The notes beneath the pieces are model-generated. The model ran no database searches, had not been told where the DNA came from, and saw only the letters and a program-made list of their open reading frames with translations. Shown here in pieces: positions 6,351-8,117 of a DNA stretch of 8,117 nt. The stretch's first letter is position 1. Each line of letters starts with the position of its first letter. The stretch is from Planctomycetota bacterium. Its GTDB lineage: Bacteria; Planctomycetota; Phycisphaerae; WQYP01. The position numbers and the translations under genes were made by a program. Location: contig JAJZCT010000126.1 of the NCBI GenBank assembly GCA_021828925.1, forward strand, positions 1 to 8,117. Reading direction: 5' to 3'.

Positions 6351-6381
6351 AGCGAAACCGCGGCTGCTTTCAGGTTTCGCT
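6351..6381 (-). terminator. Hairpin terminator overlapping the ATPase stop codon
   Basis: On the minus strand AGCGAAACC and GGTTTCGCT form a perfect 9-bp stem around a 13-nt loop. It is followed by TTCAAGTTTTG, a broken U-tract. The TGA stop (6370-6372) lies just after the first stem arm. The position at the end of the ATPase gene supports a Rho-independent terminator, although the T-rich tail is weak. Confidence 0.5.
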
Positions 6382-7563
6382 GTTTGCAAGATTCAGCATG
6401 GCACGTTTCATAAAACCGCCGAACAGCGGAACACTGTATGCCAGTTCACCGTGCGCGGGACTGTAAATCATCCCTTTTTTGATCAGCTTTGAACGCAAAG
6501 GCCCCAGCGTGGAAACCCTTACTTTCAGCAGCTCGGCGAGATCGCCGGTGCGCATCGGCGAATTGCGGCATTCCGCCATGGCCCGCAGAAAATTCTTTTC
6601 TCCGGGCGCGAGGCGGTCATAGCGCACACGGAAAAAATTGCGATCCAGTCGCACGATTACCCGCGGGGTACATCGGCGAATGACATCCAGCGAAATCGGG
6701 CTGCTCACAGCCTGTATCCACGCTTCGGATCCCCATTCCTGCACAAAATAAGGATAGCCCGACGTCAGCTCAAAAATTTCCGCCAGTGAATGATCGTCAA
6801 ACGCAATACCCTCGGCTAACGCCGGCTGGCGCAAGGCCTTGGCAGTATCCGCTGCCGAAAGGGGGCCAATTTCAGGAAAGCTTATCAGCCGCTCAGCGTA
6901 GGATTTCGCGTCGCCGGCCATGGCGGGCAACGTTGGCAAGCCCGCACCAACCAGCACCAGCGGAAGTTCCAACTGCTGAATCTTATGCATGGCGGCGAGA
7001 ATGGCGCTAAGTTCCGGCGGACTGAAATATTGCACTTCATCAATAAATATTGCGATGGCACTATGGCGCTCGGCGGCAGCTTCCGCAGCCGCGACCAGCA
7101 ATTCCTGCAGGTCAATTTCCAGATTGCCGCTGTCCGCACGTCCACGCGCGGGGGCGATATCCATTTTGAGGCCCACCTCACCTACGCTGACGCTGAAGGT
7201 TGATATGAAACTGCCAAGCACCGACAAGGCTTGTCTGGTTTTCTCTCCGACGCCCGGTGCCGGATACTGCGCTAGAAGAACCTTTCGCAGATACTGCGCT
7301 ATTAATGGCGCCAATGGCTGATCTTCCCGGCCCTCAATCGCGAGGGTGTGATAACCCGTATCCGCAGCCATGCGTTCAATGGCATTTAAGAGCACCGTTT
7401 TTCCCACGCCCCGCAGGCCGGTTAGTAAGATGCTCTTTTCCGGCCGCCGCTGCTTAACTCGCTCCAGAAGAATGTGGGCCTGATGCAGGATTTCTTCACG
7501 ACCCGCCAAGGCCGGCGGACGCGAGCCGGCACCGGGTGAAAATGGGTTGGTAATCTCATCCAT
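6370..7563 (-). CDS. AAA ATPase (Orc1/Cdc6-like P-loop) with a C-terminal winged helix, 397 aa
   Basis: The N-terminus NPFSPGAGSRPPALAGREE leads into a P-loop domain: Walker A GLRGVGKT (49-56), Walker B IAIFIDEVQYF (170-180, Asp175 and Glu176) and a sensor-1-like LVLVGAGLP (203-210). A lid follows around 236-285 (LSAADTAKAL, SGYPYFVQEWGS). Residues 325-386 look like a winged helix-turn-helix (MRTGDLAELLKVRVSTLGPLRSKLIKKG then the wing) that could bind DNA. This matches widespread about 400-aa bacterial proteins annotated only as ATP-binding proteins with Orc1-like or STAND-like architecture; their role is not settled. There is no ribosome site before the ATG at 7561-7563, but a promoter places the RNA start at or next to the ATG, which favours leaderless translation and supports this start. 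It seems complete and stands alone, ending in a hairpin. Confidence 0.85.
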   Translation of the reverse strand: MDEITNPFSPGAGSRPPALAGREEILHQAHILLERVKQRRPEKSILLTGLRGVGKTVLLNAIERMAADTGYHTLAIEGREDQPLAPLIAQYLRKVLLAQYPAPGVGEKTRQALSVLGSFISTFSVSVGEVGLKMDIAPARGRADSGNLEIDLQELLVAAAEAAAERHSAIAIFIDEVQYFSPPELSAILAAMHKIQQLELPLVLVGAGLPTLPAMAGDAKSYAERLISFPEIGPLSAADTAKALRQPALAEGIAFDDHSLAEIFELTSGYPYFVQEWGSEAWIQAVSSPISLDVIRRCTPRVIVRLDRNFFRVRYDRLAPGEKNFLRAMAECRNSPMRTGDLAELLKVRVSTLGPLRSKLIKKGMIYSPAHGELAYSVPLFGGFMKRAMLNLANSET

Positions 7564-7570
7564 TTTTAAA

Positions 7571-7579
7571 AGTATACCA
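7571..7579 (-). promoter_or_regulatory. Extended -10 promoter giving a leaderless ATPase message
   Basis: The minus strand reads TGGTATACT, an extended -10 element (TGn followed by TATACT, a five-of-six match to TATAAT). Only 7 nt separate it from the ATG at 7563, so RNA would begin at or beside the start codon. The -35 region (TGGAAT at 7594-7599, 17-bp spacing) is poor, which is common when an extended -10 is present. Confidence 0.5.
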
Positions 7580-7592
7580 AACTATTCTCAAT

Positions 7593-7619
7593 TATTCCAC
7601 GTCCAGAAATAATGGAATA
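7593..7619. promoter_or_regulatory. Inverted-repeat operator candidate upstream of the ATPase promoter
   Basis: TATTCCA (7593-7599) and TGGAATA (7613-7619) are perfect 7-bp inverted arms whose centres are 20 bp apart, two helical turns. The proximal arm covers the -35 position of the ATPase promoter. A dimeric regulator, possibly the ATPase through its own winged helix, could bind here. Function is inferred from symmetry and position. Confidence 0.4.
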
Positions 7620-7675
7620 TAAATTGCTATACTCCGATTGCCTCTCAATGGGACAAATAGGCGATGGAATCCGTT

Positions 7676-7737
7676 GTACCGCAGGCATCTTGCCTGCATC
7701 GGAAACACGACACAAGCAGGCGGGACGCCTGCGGTAC
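7676..7737. repeat. 62-bp nested inverted repeat (GTACCGCAGGC family)
   Basis: The outer arms GTACCGCAGGC (7676-7686) and GCCTGCGGTAC (7727-7737) are perfect inverses, and pairing continues inward to 22 bp with three mismatches. Each half also folds by itself: GCAGGC-ATCTT-GCCTGC at 7681-7697 and GCAGGC-GGGAC-GCCTGC on the right. Between them lies an 18-bp linker. The paired hairpins resemble REP or BIME-type elements, and this GTACCGCAGGC/GCCTGCGGTAC unit is a repeat I associate with planctomycete and related genomes. It lies in the noncoding gap upstream of the ATPase gene and downstream of the 7806-8117 gene. No duplication of flanking bases is evident. Confidence 0.7.
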
Positions 7738-7805
7738 CTGTACTACTCTTGCCGATTCATCGCCGGCCAGTGAATATCACGAATCATTGAACAAGGCGGC
7801 GCTGC

Positions 7806-8117
7806 TCAAGGCGGCGGCGATGGCGCAGACGGCCCTGGGTTAATGGCCTGTTCGATCCGCCGGATCGTGGCCGCCGTGTCGGCTACTTCAATAATCAGTT
7901 GGGCGTACTGGTCATGCCGTAAATCAACGGAGATTGCATTCGCCGGGTTGTGCACATCCCAGAACACCTTGTCCCCGTCCACGTGAAATGTTCCAGCGGT
8001 GATCACGCCGGGAATATACGTGCCGGGCGCCCGGATACCACGCATGTGTTCATGCGCGGCATGAACACCGATAACGTGCTGGAGGGGAATTTCCAAGCTA
8101 CTCTTGAGTGACCAGAT
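7806..8117 (-). CDS. 3' part of a small conserved protein gene (PH-like fold suspected)
   Basis: The frame is open from the right edge to TGA at 7806-7808, giving 103 residues. A TTG at 8094-8096 could serve as a start, but the frame stays open upstream (WSLKSSLEIPLQHVIGV) and those residues read as part of the same fold, so the true start probably lies beyond 8117. The core blocks are EIPLQHVIGV, GIRAPGTYIPGVITAGTF, KVFWDVHNPANAISVDL and YAQLIIEVAD. These resemble a conserved family of short bacterial hypothetical proteins with a PH-like beta-sandwich and a final helix; this is from memory of sequence style. The last residues are a Pro/Ser-rich tail. No function is known to me. The gene may share a transcript direction with the ATPase, but the 242-bp gap with a repeat argues for separate units. 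Confidence 0.65.
   Translation of the reverse strand: MWSLKSSLEIPLQHVIGVHAAHEHMRGIRAPGTYIPGVITAGTFHVDGDKVFWDVHNPANAISVDLRHDQYAQLIIEVADTAATIRRIEQAINPGPSAPSPPP

Noticed and set aside
7648..7773. A 41-codon plus-strand frame (MGQIGDGIRCTAGILPA).
   Set aside because: It has no ribosome site and most of it is translation of the inverted repeat at 7676-7737, a common source of false genes.
1..8117. CRISPR array, tRNA or rRNA genes.
   Set aside because: No regularly spaced repeats and no tRNA or rRNA signature were seen on either strand.

Overview
The window is moderately GC-rich bacterial DNA. Several traits suggest an uncultured planctomycete-like (PVC group) organism: a sigma-54 enhancer-binding-protein family with an unassigned N-terminal domain, a B12-type radical SAM gene next to a four-helix membrane protein, an alpha/beta hydrolase of a type I associate with that phylum, and a dispersed GTACCGCAGGC inverted repeat. 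This is inference from protein style, not from a marker gene.

Layout. (1) Positions 2-151 hold the 3' end of a plus-strand gene. It converges on and overlaps a minus-strand two-gene operon (137-1271) encoding an 84-residue protein of unknown function and a HEPN-type protein with an R-N-x3-H motif. A good sigma-70-like promoter lies upstream at 1332-1361. (2) Positions 1512-5097 form a divergent sigma-54 module. A sigma-54 activator (minus) and a membrane-protein/radical-SAM gene pair (plus) share a control region holding a palindrome or direct repeats near the activator start and a near-consensus -24/-12 promoter facing the gene pair. (3) An apparently intact alpha/beta hydrolase follows at 5207-6070 (plus). 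(4) Positions 6071-6226 look like the first part of a truncated minus-strand gene for an exported protein. (5) A minus-strand AAA ATPase with a C-terminal winged helix (6370-7563) has an extended -10 promoter that would give a leaderless message, with an inverted-repeat operator candidate just upstream. (6) A 62-bp repeat element (7676-7737) and the 3' part of a small conserved protein gene (7806-8117, minus) close the window.

The main result is that all three protein genes of the sigma-54 module carry a separate lesion. The activator has one extra T in an eight-T run. The membrane protein has an in-frame TGA before its fourth transmembrane helix. The radical SAM gene is split by a 133-bp non-autonomous transposon with 15-bp perfect terminal inverted repeats and a perfect 8-bp target duplication, features that fit the IS66 family. 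The -12 element of the promoter also departs from consensus at its usually invariant C. Together these suggest that the whole regulon has lost function. With the lesions removed, the ancestral module reads cleanly as a 504-residue activator, a 124-residue four-helix membrane protein and a 442-residue B12-binding radical SAM enzyme whose start overlaps the membrane-protein stop (ATGA).
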